Of a DNA stretch of 64,000 bases, positions 36,280 through 48,553 are shown piece after piece. How positions within the stretch are numbered: position 1 is the stretch's first letter; every line of letters begins with the position of its first letter. Position numbers and translations under genes: made by a program. Source of the stretch: Acanthacorydalis orientalis (lineage: Eukaryota; Arthropoda; Insecta; Megaloptera; Corydalidae); NCBI GenBank assembly GCA_034766995.1, contig CM068319.1, positions 25,002,459-25,066,458 of the forward strand. The letters are read 5' to 3'. The notes beneath the pieces were generated by a model. The model was not told the DNA's origin, ran no database searches, and was given only the letters and a program-made list of their open reading frames with translations.

Positions 36280-36400
36280 ATAACATAAGTATAATTATTA
36301 TTATACTTCACTTATTGTAATTACTAGCATATAATAAGTATAATTATTATATACTAGTAATTACATAAGTGAAATATAATTATAATTATACTTATGTTAT
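36280..36400. repeat. long near-perfect inverted repeat (hairpin)
   Basis: The left arm 36280-36327 (48 nt) and right arm 36354-36400 (47 nt) are complementary with two mismatches and one 1-nt bulge, separated by a 26-nt loop. The ends read ATAACATAAG inward on both strands and the loop-side ends read ACTAG. Weaker similarity (TTTCTC) continues outside the arms. The loop region carries another copy (36334-36354) of the arm motif beginning ATAAGTATAATT, so the sequence is duplicated as well as inverted. It could be a young MITE, a palindromic duplication or a hairpin RNA source. No target duplication can be defined. Confidence 0.85.
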
Positions 36401-36482
36401 CGTATTAGAGAAAAAGTAAGCAAATACTTTTCTTCCAATACGTTGTAACCTGTAATTATAGTTTTATTAAATGATATCTATC

Positions 36483-36504
36483 TGTGTGTGTGTATATATA
36501 TTTA

Positions 36505-36563
<59 letters not shown>
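36483..36563. repeat. (GT)n-(TA)n compound microsatellite
   Basis: Five GT units, a short TA run with TTTATC interruption, then about 28 TA units. Here GT lies 5' of TA, unlike most tracts in the window. Confidence 0.95.
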
Positions 36564-36565
<2 letters not shown>

Positions 36566-37664
36566 ATATTAATTCTCTGGAGAATATGATTGTTTTTATA
36601 AGTAAATATTTATCTCAAACACCTTCTATGAGTAAATATTTTTTCAAAAAAATTTAGATAATACGTAATTTTTTATAAATTTTTTGGTTTTTTTATTGCG
36701 GTGAAATATAAATAATATTTGATTACTTTACAATGAATTCTATTACAATATTTGTTTAAATATATTCCATAATTTTTATATAAATCTTTAAAATTAATTT
36801 TATTTAAAAGTGTACTTAGAAAATTAAACTTTACTAATTTATAATAAAAATTATATTCATAAGAAACCGCAAGAAAAAAAGAAATGATTTTTATTTTTTT
36901 TGAAGGTATAATTTTATTTTTATATCTGTGTTCCCGTTGATGTATTGTACTTTTCGATTGAATCCCGATTGGTGATTCTTGAAGTATTCGCTACAACCAG
37001 TTTCGACTCTTGAACTATCTAGTGGCTTGATTTGTACATCAAGATTTTACAAGTAAAAACTGAAAGAGGTCATAGCAGTATACTTCAATGGTAATACAAC
37101 GATTCAGTCAAAGAGGCCACATTTCTTTTCGTTCACTTGATATTTCGATATACGAAAATTATTGAAATATTTTCAATGTTACTTTATTGGTACACAGTGA
37201 ATTTTATCGTAATTTCTAATTACATTATTAAAAACTGTGTTACGAAAAAGTAACAAAATTAAACTCATTTCCCTAAAAATTTTAAATAATATTTTAAAAT
37301 CCCTTATATATATATATTATATAGATTGATTTGGATGAATATTTTTTCGTGGCGTTATTTGTAACTTAATTACTTTTTCTCACATTTACCAAAACACATT
37401 CGTCTCCTGAACACGAATGATACAACGCACGCCACATGAACAATTCACTCAAACAGCTTAAGTTCGAATTGTGTTGTCCAAGTGGTTAGGATTTAGGTAG
37501 ACAAGTCTGTACAATTAACGTGAAAGCATTTAGTAAATAGGATGTCATTATGAAAATTAGGTTTTTAATGAATGGTTATTTTATCTATAATTAACTGCAT
37601 ACCGAAATTCTTTTAATACTGATATAAGATAGATGAAGAATAAATTTGATCAAACAAATACTGC

Positions 37665-37676
37665 ATACACATACAT

Positions 37677-37722
<46 letters not shown>

Positions 37723-37750
37723 ACATATATATATATATATATATATATAT
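37665..37750. repeat. (CA)n-(TA)n compound microsatellite
   Basis: CATA and CA units run into two TA blocks separated by AAAC. It generates a spurious Ile-Tyr frame on the minus strand. Confidence 0.96.
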
Positions 37751-37879
37751 AAACATATGTGTGTAATGATAAATGTATGTTATTACATTTAAATGAAAGA
37801 AATCAGACACTTGAAGATTGTTTTGACATTAAATATTTTTCGTATAAGAAAATTCTTTTCAATTTTTATTTCATTTTTG

Positions 37880-37882
<3 letters not shown>

Positions 37883-37909
<27 letters not shown>
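37883..37909. repeat. (TA)n microsatellite
   Basis: About 13 uninterrupted TA units. Confidence 0.94.
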
Positions 37910-37910
<1 letters not shown>

Positions 37911-38854
37911 CATATTAATTTCCGTAAATTATCTTCTTTTTAAATATATTTCGTTTTTTGTATATCATTTATTAATATTTTCTAATTTATGTAATGAAAA
38001 TATTTTCATGTACTTAAAAGTATTCATTCAATGTCTATATTATTTATAGCTTCTGTATAAGACATTATTACGGACCATTAATAAATATGAAAAAATATTT
38101 TTTCTTTGTACTGAATTGAATGGTACTAATTATTCTAAATAAATAATAAATCTCGTTATTTAAAGTTGAAGTCTATAGAACTGAAAAGATAAACTATAAT
38201 CAATAGAATATTCCATATAATTAGTACATTTTATATAATTTAGTACATCTTTTAACATAATAATATTCGTGATTGATAAATTTTATATTATAAAACTTTT
38301 CATTTATTTTATTAAAAAAAAATTCATTGCCTATGTGTTTAAGATTTTTATACAATATAGATTTTTATAAAATCTATTTATACAAAATCAAATTGTTAGA
38401 AAAATAATAGATTTATATATCTATCTGTATATCAATGATATATAAATACATAGATAGGATATATCAAAAATTCTACATTTTATTTAATTTTAATTAAAAT
38501 TTTTTTCTCAATTTGAAAATTGTTCCCTGAAAATGTATAGAAATGTTTTGAAAATATGAGTATAGTTTTTTTATGTTCAAGACTGAATGTTTATTTATAT
38601 ATATATATATATATATATAATATACTTTTTTTAAATTATTATTTAAATATAGAAATTTCATATCGAGTGGAAAGAGTTCACTGTAATGATTTCAATGTTA
38701 AAGAATAAACACGAATATTTATTTTTGATAAAACAATTTGGATACGGAAAAAGCACGACACGGTATTTAATAAGTTACATTTACGTTACAAATAAAAGCA
38801 AACTTAGTAAGAACGTGTAAAAATACGAATATCAATTGCGCATTTAAAAATAAC

Positions 38855-39325
38855 GTAAAAAATGGCGTTATCAGTATCGTGCGACACACAATAGAGGAAA
38901 TGTTTCCAGTGGATGTGCGTGTTTTTAGATTGACTGAGCACTCAATTGTCGTACGTGTTGGTTTCCCAAGCTTCCTGGGTGGATTACTAGATAAAAAAAA
39001 TTCGCTGGAAGTCGATTCGCAATTTTTTTATGGATGAATTGATGATGTCGGTAAACGGAGTGCTGCTATGGTTTCCCCGAGCGATTTTTTAAACGTGGGG
39101 TACGTGTCGTCGCATCGTCATGAATATGTTTTCGCGACTGGAAAAGTGAGATTGCTATTGGAATTGGTTATTTATAGAGTTTTTTTTCTTGTTTTATCGC
39201 TAGTCGGAACCGGTCACAACGATATTGAAAACAAATGTTACGAGTCAATAAACTATAGCTACATGAAACAATAAATTCTCAAGACGTGGGAGACAAGGCG
39301 TTGCTTAAGCTCAGTTCGAGTGTTC
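38855..39325. other. G+C-richer patch J with one ATG-started small frame
   Basis: A 68-codon frame at 39068-39274 begins with ATG in a CTATGG context and reads MVSPSDFLNVGYVSS..., with a hydrophobic stretch LLLELVIYRVFFLVLSLVG at about residues 29-47 that could span a membrane. I recognise no family. The patch also contains the tandem TTCGAGTG-TTCGAGTT at 39315-39330. A small membrane peptide is possible, but a regulatory patch with a chance frame is at least as likely. Confidence 0.2.
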
Positions 39326-40409
39326 GAGTTATAAATTTACGTGTTGTTCTTATTATTACAAAACCTTTAAATTAACTCTGTGTGTATGGTGATACAGTAG
39401 ACGTGGATATATTGATGTAAAGATATCAACATTAGTTATTTAAATTAGTATTTCGATATGCATTATGATGATGTTGATAAAGGAAATGTAGTTTAGATGC
39501 AGAGCACTGCTAGTAAAATTATAATCGATACATTCAGAAACTGTAATACGTTTTCTAAACGATTAACCAAACTCAATAATATATTCTTTATATTAAATGA
39601 ATTTACATAGTGATTCAAATTCATAGATTTAGTTATTTTATACTTAATAAATAAAAGCTTGTTAGAAAAATATAACTACATATCTGGTCTTTGTTATAGT
39701 TAATAATTTATAAATATATCTTTTATTACTCTTTTGAATTATTAAAGAACATTTTCAAGATTAAAAGTCGGTAGTGTTGTAAATAATTAGTATATGAGAG
39801 ATATAAAATAATGAATTTTAAAATTAATTTATATGATTAGTCTGTAATCTGAAATTCCAGATTTCATATTACTTCAAATTTTCAATTCTCTTGAAGATTA
39901 ATATAAAGCTTTTATGAATATGTATTAAATTTGATATTTTTACAAATGAATTTTCTCTCATTACAAGCTACACATTTTTCTCTAATCTAAATGTCTAATT
40001 ATTGTTTATATACAATTCGACATGGATGTCAATTTGTCATAGCGCTGAGTTACAAAAAACTTTTAATAACAATGAATATACGGTTACGTATTAATTAATT
40101 AAAAAATATTTCATAGACAACCCACATCTATTTTTAAGGACGATAGGAGAAATTAAAGAGAATAATAGAGAGAAAGATTGAAAAAAATACACACACATTT
40201 TGTTAGTTATTAATATTCGTGAATATATAGTTATTTAATTTAAAAATTGAAAAAATAAATTATTAGAAATAATTAAAAATTATTTTTAAATTTTAGACCT
40301 CTCATAAAATCTTAGACAGGTAATTATCCTCATTACCTAATTGAATCCTGGACTATCATCGGTAATAAATACATTTTGAAAACAATATTAAATAAATTTA
40401 CATAAATTA

Positions 40410-40420
40410 ATGTGTGTGTG

Positions 40421-40480
<60 letters not shown>
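40410..40480. repeat. (GT)n-(TA)n compound microsatellite
   Basis: Five GT units, GTAGA, then two TA runs separated by ACACA. GT lies 5' of TA. Confidence 0.95.
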
Positions 40481-40481
<1 letters not shown>

Positions 40482-41263
40482 CACATATTGGAGAAATGCT
40501 TGGCAGAGTTCCTTTAGCAAATAAATCAATTATATAAATAAATTTTTAACATATTGGTTTTCCTGCAATTATCGAAAAAAGCAACAATGCTACTTCTATT
40601 AGTTTAGTGATTGACCACTTTGATATATCTCAAGACGTCGTCATTTACCCTCACTAGTGCACAGTTAAGGCGAATGTGATTAAGTAAATGGACATTATTT
40701 CCTCTATAAGTATTGATTCTTGTTTGAGATTTTCTCAGAATTGTTCTTGAAATCGAAAGAGGTCAATCGTATATATTTAGTTATACGTAATTTATTACAA
40801 TTATATTGGATCTGTTTCAAAAACGAGTAATAACGTTTTTATCTATACAATATTAGTTTTTTTCGACTAATTAAATATTATTTATAAATAAAAAAATGTA
40901 TTTTATATAAAAAATATTTTTTGAAACAAATTCTTGATAAACGTATTTTTTTAGTATAATATTGAATTTTATTTTAATATTATCTTATAATTTTATTCAT
41001 ATAAAATTATTATTTTTGGTGTGTGCAAATTATTTTTTAATAGTTAGTAGTTTAATAAAAAAAAGTAAATATAAGAAATTGTGAGGGAGAAATATAAATG
41101 AAAATTTTATATTTAAATATATAACTGGAAATTAGAGTAACTTAAGAGTTAATATTATATAAAATGAGAATATAATTCATGAAAATTGTAACCGAAATTG
41201 TAAAATTTTTCTTACAATGACCATATGAGAATTTATATATATATATAATTTAATTATGTATAT

Positions 41264-41266
<3 letters not shown>

Positions 41267-41309
<43 letters not shown>
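41267..41309. repeat. (TA)n-(GT)n compound microsatellite
   Basis: About 13 TA units followed by eight GT units, just upstream of patch K. Confidence 0.96.
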
Positions 41310-41408
41310 CTATATTGTTAACAAACTCCAAATAAATTGGACAATTCAGAATCATTGTATGAAACTCGAGAGATTTGTTGTAATGCCACGATAATGAAAT
41401 TTCTTCTT

Positions 41409-41426
41409 TAAGTTGGCACCAACTTA
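41409..41426. promoter_or_regulatory. 18-bp palindrome TAAGTTGG-CA-CCAACTTA
   Basis: Two 8-bp arms are exact complements around a 2-bp centre. Such symmetry suits a dimeric binding site. The factor is unknown. Confidence 0.35.
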
Positions 41427-41781
41427 TGAACCAATAAATCAATTCACATCAGAAGCCTCTTGAAGCAACATCAATTTACTTCTAAGACGTGTTCGAAATC
41501 ACAGAAATCTGGACAACATAATCAATTAACAAGACAATCGGATCTCTCGGTCGTATAACTGATTCGCTAGTGACGAATCGCTTCAATCTACGGAAAACCG
41601 CAGTGAATCGGTCACTTTAATGTAATATTCAGTAAATCAGGGTTTCGATTCTGCCGCTTAGAAGGAACAATTAAATCGTCTTGTATCCCTCAACTGTCGA
41701 GCTCTGAACCTCTCGTTAGACTATTGGACTTGCTGACATGGCTGACTGATGAACATGTTTCGTTTACGATGCCTCTGTTAT

Positions 41782-41789
41782 TGACGTCA
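41782..41789. promoter_or_regulatory. CRE-like TGACGTCA palindrome
   Basis: A perfect 8-bp TGACGTCA, the binding core for CREB/ATF bZIP factors, lies at the end of patch K. By base composition it is unlikely in AT-rich DNA but not rare enough alone to prove function. Confidence 0.3.
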
Positions 41790-41869
41790 TAATTCACAGT
41801 TTACAAGATATCATTCACCAGAGCTATATTTCTATACGTTTATACGTCGTACGTCATCTGTAAGTAATA

Positions 41870-44440
41870 CATTTATATATTACGTGTTGTTATACAAATC
41901 GAAACCTATATCGTTTATCTGAAGGACACATCCACTTATTTATACAGAGATGTATATAAGTACAATATAATATACATTTTTGAAAATACTTTTTAACGCA
42001 TTACCCTTGCTAATTTCTTTGTCTTCTATTTGATATTTATAGCATTAACCATTATTTTTTTATGCAACAATAAATCCTAATACCATACATATAAATTATT
42101 TCATATATTTAATGTCTGTTTTTACAAATTAAATATTTATATAATAAAAACATTTTATTTACAAAAATATAGATGAATAAATATTAATACTTTCATAGAA
42201 TAACCTTCTTACTGTATTTTGTTTCTGTTTTTTGATAATACTGGTAATTTTATTTAATTATTATTATATATATATATGAATAAATGTTTTATTAGTTCAA
42301 GTTTGTGAATAAGTTGATTATTAAAAAAATCATGAAAATGAAGGAAATGTACATTCAATGATTAAATCATTAAAAGTGAATGTTAATTGAAACGATAAAA
42401 TATAATAAAATTATTTATCGAAAAAAAATGAAAAGGAATTTCTCTCTCTCTCTCTCTATCTATATATATATACCGAAAAATAGTTAAATGTTAAGCATTT
42501 TATCTATTTTGAAAACGATATTTATCGATAATGAAGTACTTAAATATAAATGAATACTAGAAAATTATATAATAAACATCTCCATGTGAAATTTACATAA
42601 AAAGGTAATACATTTACTAAATTAAAATATTTAATTAATTTTTGAATTGATAAATATACGTGAAATGAATATTTATTACTTTTTGGTTCAAAATTAAACA
42701 TTATTAAAAACATAGGTAATAAAATATATATTTTTGAACTTCTCGACAATAATATTATAAATGAACTGCTCTGTCTATGAAAAGAAATAGTTTTGAATGC
42801 ATTAATATCTTTAATATAAAGTGAATAGTAATTAATTAGGAAAATGATTGGAAAAATGAATAGTTGTTAAGTAGAAATTTTCTTCATTAAAAGTAATGAA
42901 GTTTTTACATAACTCTATTAAAAATGACAGCAAAATAGAGGTTTAAAATTGCACATACGTGCTAGTGATCAATAAACTATTTATTTTTATTATTTTTTTG
43001 TGAAATGAATTTTGTAACTCTATTAAATTTTGTAACAATTGGTACACGTAACCAGCTCTTAATATTTTTATTATTAGATACTAACTATAACAATTATATA
43101 TCAGCTGTTTAATAATTATTAAAAATAATCACAATTGTGTACATTTTAGTACTTTTAGGATAATGTTCTTGATGTGAAAATCCTTGAAACACATTTAAGT
43201 AATAATTACAAATGATCAATAATTATTTATTTAGCATGAAAAATATTTTTGTGGGATGGAAGATGGGAGAACCATTCATTTGTTAAATTAGAAATAATAC
43301 CGATTAACTAAATAGTTATAAAAATAATTTTCTATATATTAGAACCCTAATGACCTCATAATTGTTATCAAAATGTTCATAAACAAAAATGTTCATAAAT
43401 AAACAAATTTAAAACATGAAACATGTTATTGAAAAGCACGAATAAAAACAAAAAAAATATTTTCATGAATAATATTTAACATAAGTTCACTGTCTGTTTT
43501 TGACTATTTGAGTATGATTAATTATTAGTTTCAAATAGAATATGTATATAGAGAAACATAATGCAGTTTGTTTATTTTAAAGTTTGAAATTTACATACAA
43601 CTAATATATTTTAAAATAAATGTTTTACTATTTAGTTAAATATTAACTTATAGTTTGATAACTTTGCAATGGAGCTTTCCTATTTATTTACTAGCACTGA
43701 CTGTCTTTTTTTGTAAAAGGTACATTTTCAATTTTCTTCTAATATCGATTATAGGACATCCATTTTTATTTAAAAAAATATTGCGTTTCTAGTTAAAATA
43801 AATCTATTGTAGGTAACACGGAAATTTGAATCGTGTGTATTACACGAAAACACACTGCGTGACATTTTATATAGACGAATGACATGTCTCAGTGTGCTGT
43901 ACATTAGTCATTTTACGGTGAAACCCCTACTAAATAATAATTAAGTAAGTAGGTACCTGCTCCTGTTGACTTACATTGTAATTCGTCTTCATTTATACAT
44001 CAAAGGTTTACACAATTTTATGTCACTACAAACATGAACGTGTACGTGAAAAATTATCATACATGAGATTTAATTTCTGTATATATAATATTCCCTCAGA
44101 ACATCAATAAAATATTTCTATTTAATTTATTATATTATAGTTGCTTTATAAAAATACAATGCATGAATATTTTAGGAAGTCTATTTATTTATAAAAAAAA
44201 TATTTCAATACCCTTTACGTTAAAAAAGTTATTCTTAGTTAAATATATGAAGAAAATAGTGTGCATGTGTATGTATACATATATATATATATAATAACAT
44301 TCAAATATTTAATATAAATTATTACTTTAATTAAAGGAAATAAAGTACATTTTAAAGTAATTTATTTATATATTACTCTCAGTATTTATTGTATAAATAT
44401 TTCATTTTTAAAGTTATTTAATTTTTCCAAAATGTAAAAC
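41870..44440. other. AT-rich interval, no gene seen
   Basis: It holds a TC/TA tract at 42440-42472, a short tandem repeat of AAAATGTTCATAAA near 43370-43399, and a slightly G+C-richer stretch at 43810-43990 that includes GACATGTC. No gene is recognisable. Confidence 0.65.
42440..42472. repeat. (TC)n-(TA)n compound microsatellite
   Basis: About nine TC units, TATC, then a short TA run. Confidence 0.93.
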
Positions 44441-44446
44441 CTTATA

Positions 44447-44904
44447 TTAGGTTGGTACAAAAATAATTGCAATTTTTATGATTTTAAGTTTGGCACCAAT
44501 TTTTCTAGTTATCGTTATTATAGTCGTGTGATACATCATTATAAACAATGAAATTAGCACTACTGATTTCAGTTTGTCTATTGTTTTCATTCACTAGTAT
44601 TTTGCTGGATATAACTTCTTGAATTAATCATTGAAAAAAGTAAATTCGCGTGATTTTGTTGTATGAGTTTAAATTGGGCCTTAAAGCAACAGGAGAATAT
44701 CAATTTTGTTTTCGACGAAAAGTCAATTAGTGAACATACAACTCAAAAATTTCGTTCCAAAAATTTCGAAATGGAAACGAAAGCCTTAATATGAGGAGGG
44801 TCGGGAACGTCCTTCAGTTGTAGACAATGATTCAAGAACCATTATTGAAGCGGACCGTCGTAAAACAGCTCGAGAGGTGGAAAAATAATTTTGCACCAAA
44901 GTAA
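44447..44904 (+). mobile_element. internally deleted mariner transposon, 458 bp
   Basis: The left end TTAGGTTGGTACAAAAATAA and the complement of the right end TTACTTTGGTGCAAAATTAT agree at 17 of the outer 22 positions. TTAGGTTGG--CAAAA is a familiar mariner terminal repeat. TA lies directly outside both ends (44445-44446 and 44905-44906), as expected for the TA target duplication. Full mariners are about 1.3 kb; here the 3' repeat starts where the transposase N-terminal third stops, so one deletion removed the catalytic domain and 3' untranslated part. It cannot make active enzyme but keeps ends that a related transposase could in principle recognise, although both ends have diverged. Confidence 0.88.
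44644..44885 (+). pseudogene. mariner transposase N-terminal remnant
   Basis: Three blocks in shifted frames follow the N-terminal, DNA-binding part of mariner transposase. The first, from 44644, reads IRVILLYEFKLGLKATG. The second, from 44711, reads FDEKSISEHTTQKFRSKNFE. The third, 44790-44885, reads YEEGRERPSVVDND then SRTIIEADRRKTAREVEK. These match the two helix-turn-helix segments and the linker with the GRPS motif. At least two frameshifts separate the blocks, and no ATG is left in the expected place. Everything after about residue 85 of a usual 340-350, including the whole DD34D catalytic domain, is absent through deletion. Confidence 0.85.
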
Positions 44905-47027
44905 TATTTCTAGATAAGCTATTATTTCTAAGAAAATATGTAACGAAATTTGGAAAAATATATCCTTTCTTGGTAGTTCGAAAGAAATTTTAATATATGA
45001 CTTACTAATTAAATCATGTTTCTGAGTTTAACAACATTTGTTTGGTTGTACTGACTTAAAATTAATTTTGTTATAAATACACTTTTTTTATACTGTACCT
45101 ACATTCAGGTTTTATAATTAATTTTTCACTCTTCAGATGTTATAGTTTTTGACTAGAATATCTAATAATTTATTACTTATCATTTTGATAATGGTTTATG
45201 ATATTATAATCTTAGAACACTAAAATAGTAGAAAAAGGGATAAAGTATTTTTTTGTATTTTAATGCATTGATTCGTATTTTTCTTTGATGTGCTTTTTTT
45301 CCAAATAATGTGTCGTGAATGATGTAAGTCATAAATATTCATTAAAATAGAACTATATTTAATGCTACAATTTTTAAATTTAATACTTTTTTAAAAAATA
45401 TAAAAATATTTCCATTCAACAAACTATTATATTTTTAATTCGCTTGTCTCATCTATATGTTTCTATTAAAAACAGAACAGTAAACAAGAGTTATGATAAA
45501 AATAAAACATGAGTGGGTTTCTAAATTATAACATAAAGATAAGACTGTTTGGTTACCAATTAACGATAAGGGATTTAAACGTTTCAAAAACATTATTATT
45601 AGTAATGAAACTTTTTGTAATAGTATGAGACGAGACAATAAACTGAATCTGAATATTTTTTATTAAATGGCACAAAAAGAACAAGATAATTTACAAAATT
45701 TTAGAAACAGTTTTTTTTTAATTTCGCTAACGAAGAAATATGTATTTTATAACTATTTAAAAGTATAACTTTCTTATCTCACAAACTGTTAGTCTTTTTA
45801 TGAAAGTTCAATTAAAGTAATTATCATCGTTCGAATACCATCAATTATTCAAAGAATAAACATTTTTTTGCACAGATCGAGCAACTTTCTAGAAAAATAT
45901 AACCGACCAGTAGAGGCACGAACACACAAAACTCATTCAAAGTTTCTATGCCACAAACCTTTATTAATTAAAGTAATGAACAGTTTTGTATTAAGGTTTG
46001 TGATTTAGTTAGTTCTACCATCTGTTTTGTATATAAACTTTATTAACATGTTTCGATTTGGTATTAAATTAAAGTTTCTTAATACTTGATTGTAAGAAAA
46101 AAGACCGATCCCAAACTATACGATGCGAAAAACACGAAATTGAAGAAATAAATATCTGTGATGTGGTTGAGTATTTTAAATAATATATGAAGTAAAGTGA
46201 ATAAGTCGTTCAATTTAATAATAGTAACTATTTAATGTGGTATTCATTATAGTCGTCTCTAGAGAATAGGATGTTAGCAGAGATCTTATTAGCATCCTTT
46301 AATGTTCCTCTAGCATTACCAAACCCACAGGAAATATAATTTCTTGTACGCATAAGTACTTTATTGAATATGTACGGTATATTTCTCGGTACATAAAGAA
46401 GGTCGTAATTTACAGTTTCTGGCTATTTGTAGAAAGCATTTCACTCTCTTCTTAATGTTAGTGAGAATAATATGATTAAAAATGATTATATTTTAAATAT
46501 TTATACCTGAGATATATACTATTTTTCTATTTCAGTACAGTTTGATTAAAAATTTAGTTGAAGTTATGAAATATTTCATTGATTTAACTGCTGCAAAATA
46601 ATTAGCTTATAATAGTCTATTGATCTTCTTAATACACAATATACAAACGTTTCTGAAATTTATAAAAAAATAGATACTTTTCTAGTATTTAAAATATACA
46701 TTCCTTAGTAACTTCAGTAAAACTATAAAAGTAGAATAAAGTTGGAAATTAGTTGGACTTAAGAGAATTTAGTTGGAGTACAAAAACTGTTATTATAACA
46801 TAATTTTTCTAGTTATTTGATTGATTTATAGAAAAAGAAATAAATAGATTATAAACAGGTTTTTATTTATTGTTGAAGAATGTAAAAAATTAAATATTAA
46901 TGTTATAATTCATTTTTAAATAAAATCTTATATTTAAAATGAATTCGTATATTTTTTAAAATATAAATTCAATGTATATACAATTGATAAAATGAACAAA
47001 TGTATATTTGTATAACCCAGATTCAAG

Positions 47028-47029
<2 letters not shown>

Positions 47030-47063
<34 letters not shown>
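47030..47063. repeat. (TA)n microsatellite
   Basis: About 16 uninterrupted TA units. Confidence 0.96.
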
Positions 47064-47065
<2 letters not shown>

Positions 47066-47386
47066 TCTTGTGAGTTAAGATGTATTGAGTGTGGATCACG
47101 CAACTTAATAAATCTTCACACTCCGTAATAACCTTGAGATGACTAGAAGTAAGCCCAATAGGTTTAGACAATTAATTTTTCGCTGCCAGGTAATTATTAG
47201 TCTTTTGTAATAGTGTATAGTTGTTGCCTAGATATAATTTTATTAATGTTTACTGGCGTTTTATTCTGCGTGCTCTGTATACTTACATTTATCTTCTGTT
47301 ATCTTATTCAACTATTTTGTTTGCATAGATATTTTCAAAAACAAACGTTTTCTAATACACTTGCATTCATACAAACTTTCACATTT

Positions 47387-47416
47387 TATATATATATATA
47401 TATATACATACATACA
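47387..47416. repeat. (TA)n-(CATA)n microsatellite
   Basis: About ten TA units followed by CATA units. Confidence 0.93.
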
Positions 47417-47544
47417 CAAAACGGTTTTTTACTCAATGTCAAGCGAGAATAACAATTTTCACTATTTGTGTGAATATAAATTGGTCCGTTTATTATTTGT
47501 TTTTCATTTTTTTTCCTTTCTACAGTTCTTCAGTGAGAAACACA

Positions 47545-47547
<3 letters not shown>

Positions 47548-47599
<52 letters not shown>
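47548..47599. repeat. (TA)n microsatellite
   Basis: About 25 uninterrupted TA units. Confidence 0.97.
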
Positions 47600-47602
<3 letters not shown>

Positions 47603-48082
47603 GTTGAATTGGTTATAAAAGATAAGAGATAAATCAAATACTACATTTTAAATTCAATATTGCAAATTTCCATATTTTTATTTAGTTCTTAAAAATTTAA
47701 TATAGCGTTTTTATTAAAAAACATTATAATTAAATAAAACAAATCGATATTTTATCGAAATATTTGAAAATTAACTTATTTCAAACATCAGAATAACTAA
47801 AAACAAAATTAAAAACTTAACAAAAATTTATAAGTATTTTAGATTATTTTATTAATTGCTACACTGATATTTGTGAAAACCAATGTTGCATTTAAGCTAT
47901 TTTACAACACGGTTAAGTTTTAAGCTCTTTGTGTGATTAACATCTCTTTTATTTTTACTATTTTAGAACAATGTTAAGATGTAAGCATATTAGGAAATTG
48001 AGACAAGATTTGAGCTCATTAAACGTTTCTTACTAAAAGAGAATACATTTAGGATGTTTCAAGCGAACTTAGACATACTGTT

Positions 48083-48114
48083 CAGCAGCTCTGTGTTTCA
48101 GCAGCTTTGTGTTT
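48083..48114. repeat. 16-bp tandem duplication
   Basis: CAGCAGCTCTGTGTTT is followed directly by CAGCAGCTTTGTGTTT, with one mismatch, and then by CAG. Because it is not AT-rich it is easily told from the background. Confidence 0.9.
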
Positions 48115-48503
48115 CAGATGCTTAGTTATGACCACAGTATTAAGATAATCGTTTTCTTACTATCTGAAGATTAAACTAATACTTAAATACATTGGTTAGT
48201 TACTTGACCTACTATTCACTCGGTTATAATTTCATAACAAAATCATTTTCATGTTAAAATTATTAGTTTTTCAGACATGTCACGGTGTTAAAGTGACTTA
48301 CAACCTTATAATATTCCCCAGTGATCTTAAATATTTACTTTATAATTTGAAATTTTTTTTATATAATGAAATATAAATTTTGTAAATTTTTAATAAAATG
48401 AATGGAGTTTATTGCATTTTGTAGAATATATAATTATATTAAGGAAATTAGAAAACTTTCACAGCTAATGGTACAGGAGGTTAACAGATAACAGAAGGTT
48501 ACA

Positions 48504-48504
48504 T

Positions 48505-48540
<36 letters not shown>

Positions 48541-48553
48541 GTGTATATATATA
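48504..48553. repeat. (CA)n-(TA)n compound microsatellite
   Basis: About nine CA units followed by TA units with one GTGTA step. Confidence 0.96.

Larger units (their letters stand above)
36570..38850. other. AT-rich interval, no gene seen
   Basis: It holds TA tracts at 37665-37750, 37883-37909 and a short one at 38597-38619. The stretch 36920-37520 is slightly richer in G+C but shows no frame or RNA gene. A plus-strand frame at 37759-38049 crosses a TA tract and is not convincing. Confidence 0.6.
39335..41335. other. AT-rich interval, no gene seen
   Basis: Two compound TA tracts are listed separately. A short stretch at 40610-40690 has a few CpGs (AAGACGTCGTC near 40632) but no recognisable function. 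Confidence 0.65.
41340..41865. other. G+C-richer patch K, candidate enhancer
   Basis: The longest patch of non-low-complexity sequence, about 520 bp with balanced base use and no sizeable ATG frame on either strand. It holds an 18-bp palindrome (41409-41426) and a full CRE-like TGACGTCA (41782-41789). The absence of coding potential together with the complexity makes it a good candidate conserved non-coding element. Confidence 0.35.

Noticed and set aside
37470..37500. tRNA-like A box (CCAAGTGGTTAGGATTTAGG)
   Set aside because: No B box follows at the right distance, and no acceptor or anticodon stems can be folded. The only GTTCGAATT lies upstream, not downstream.
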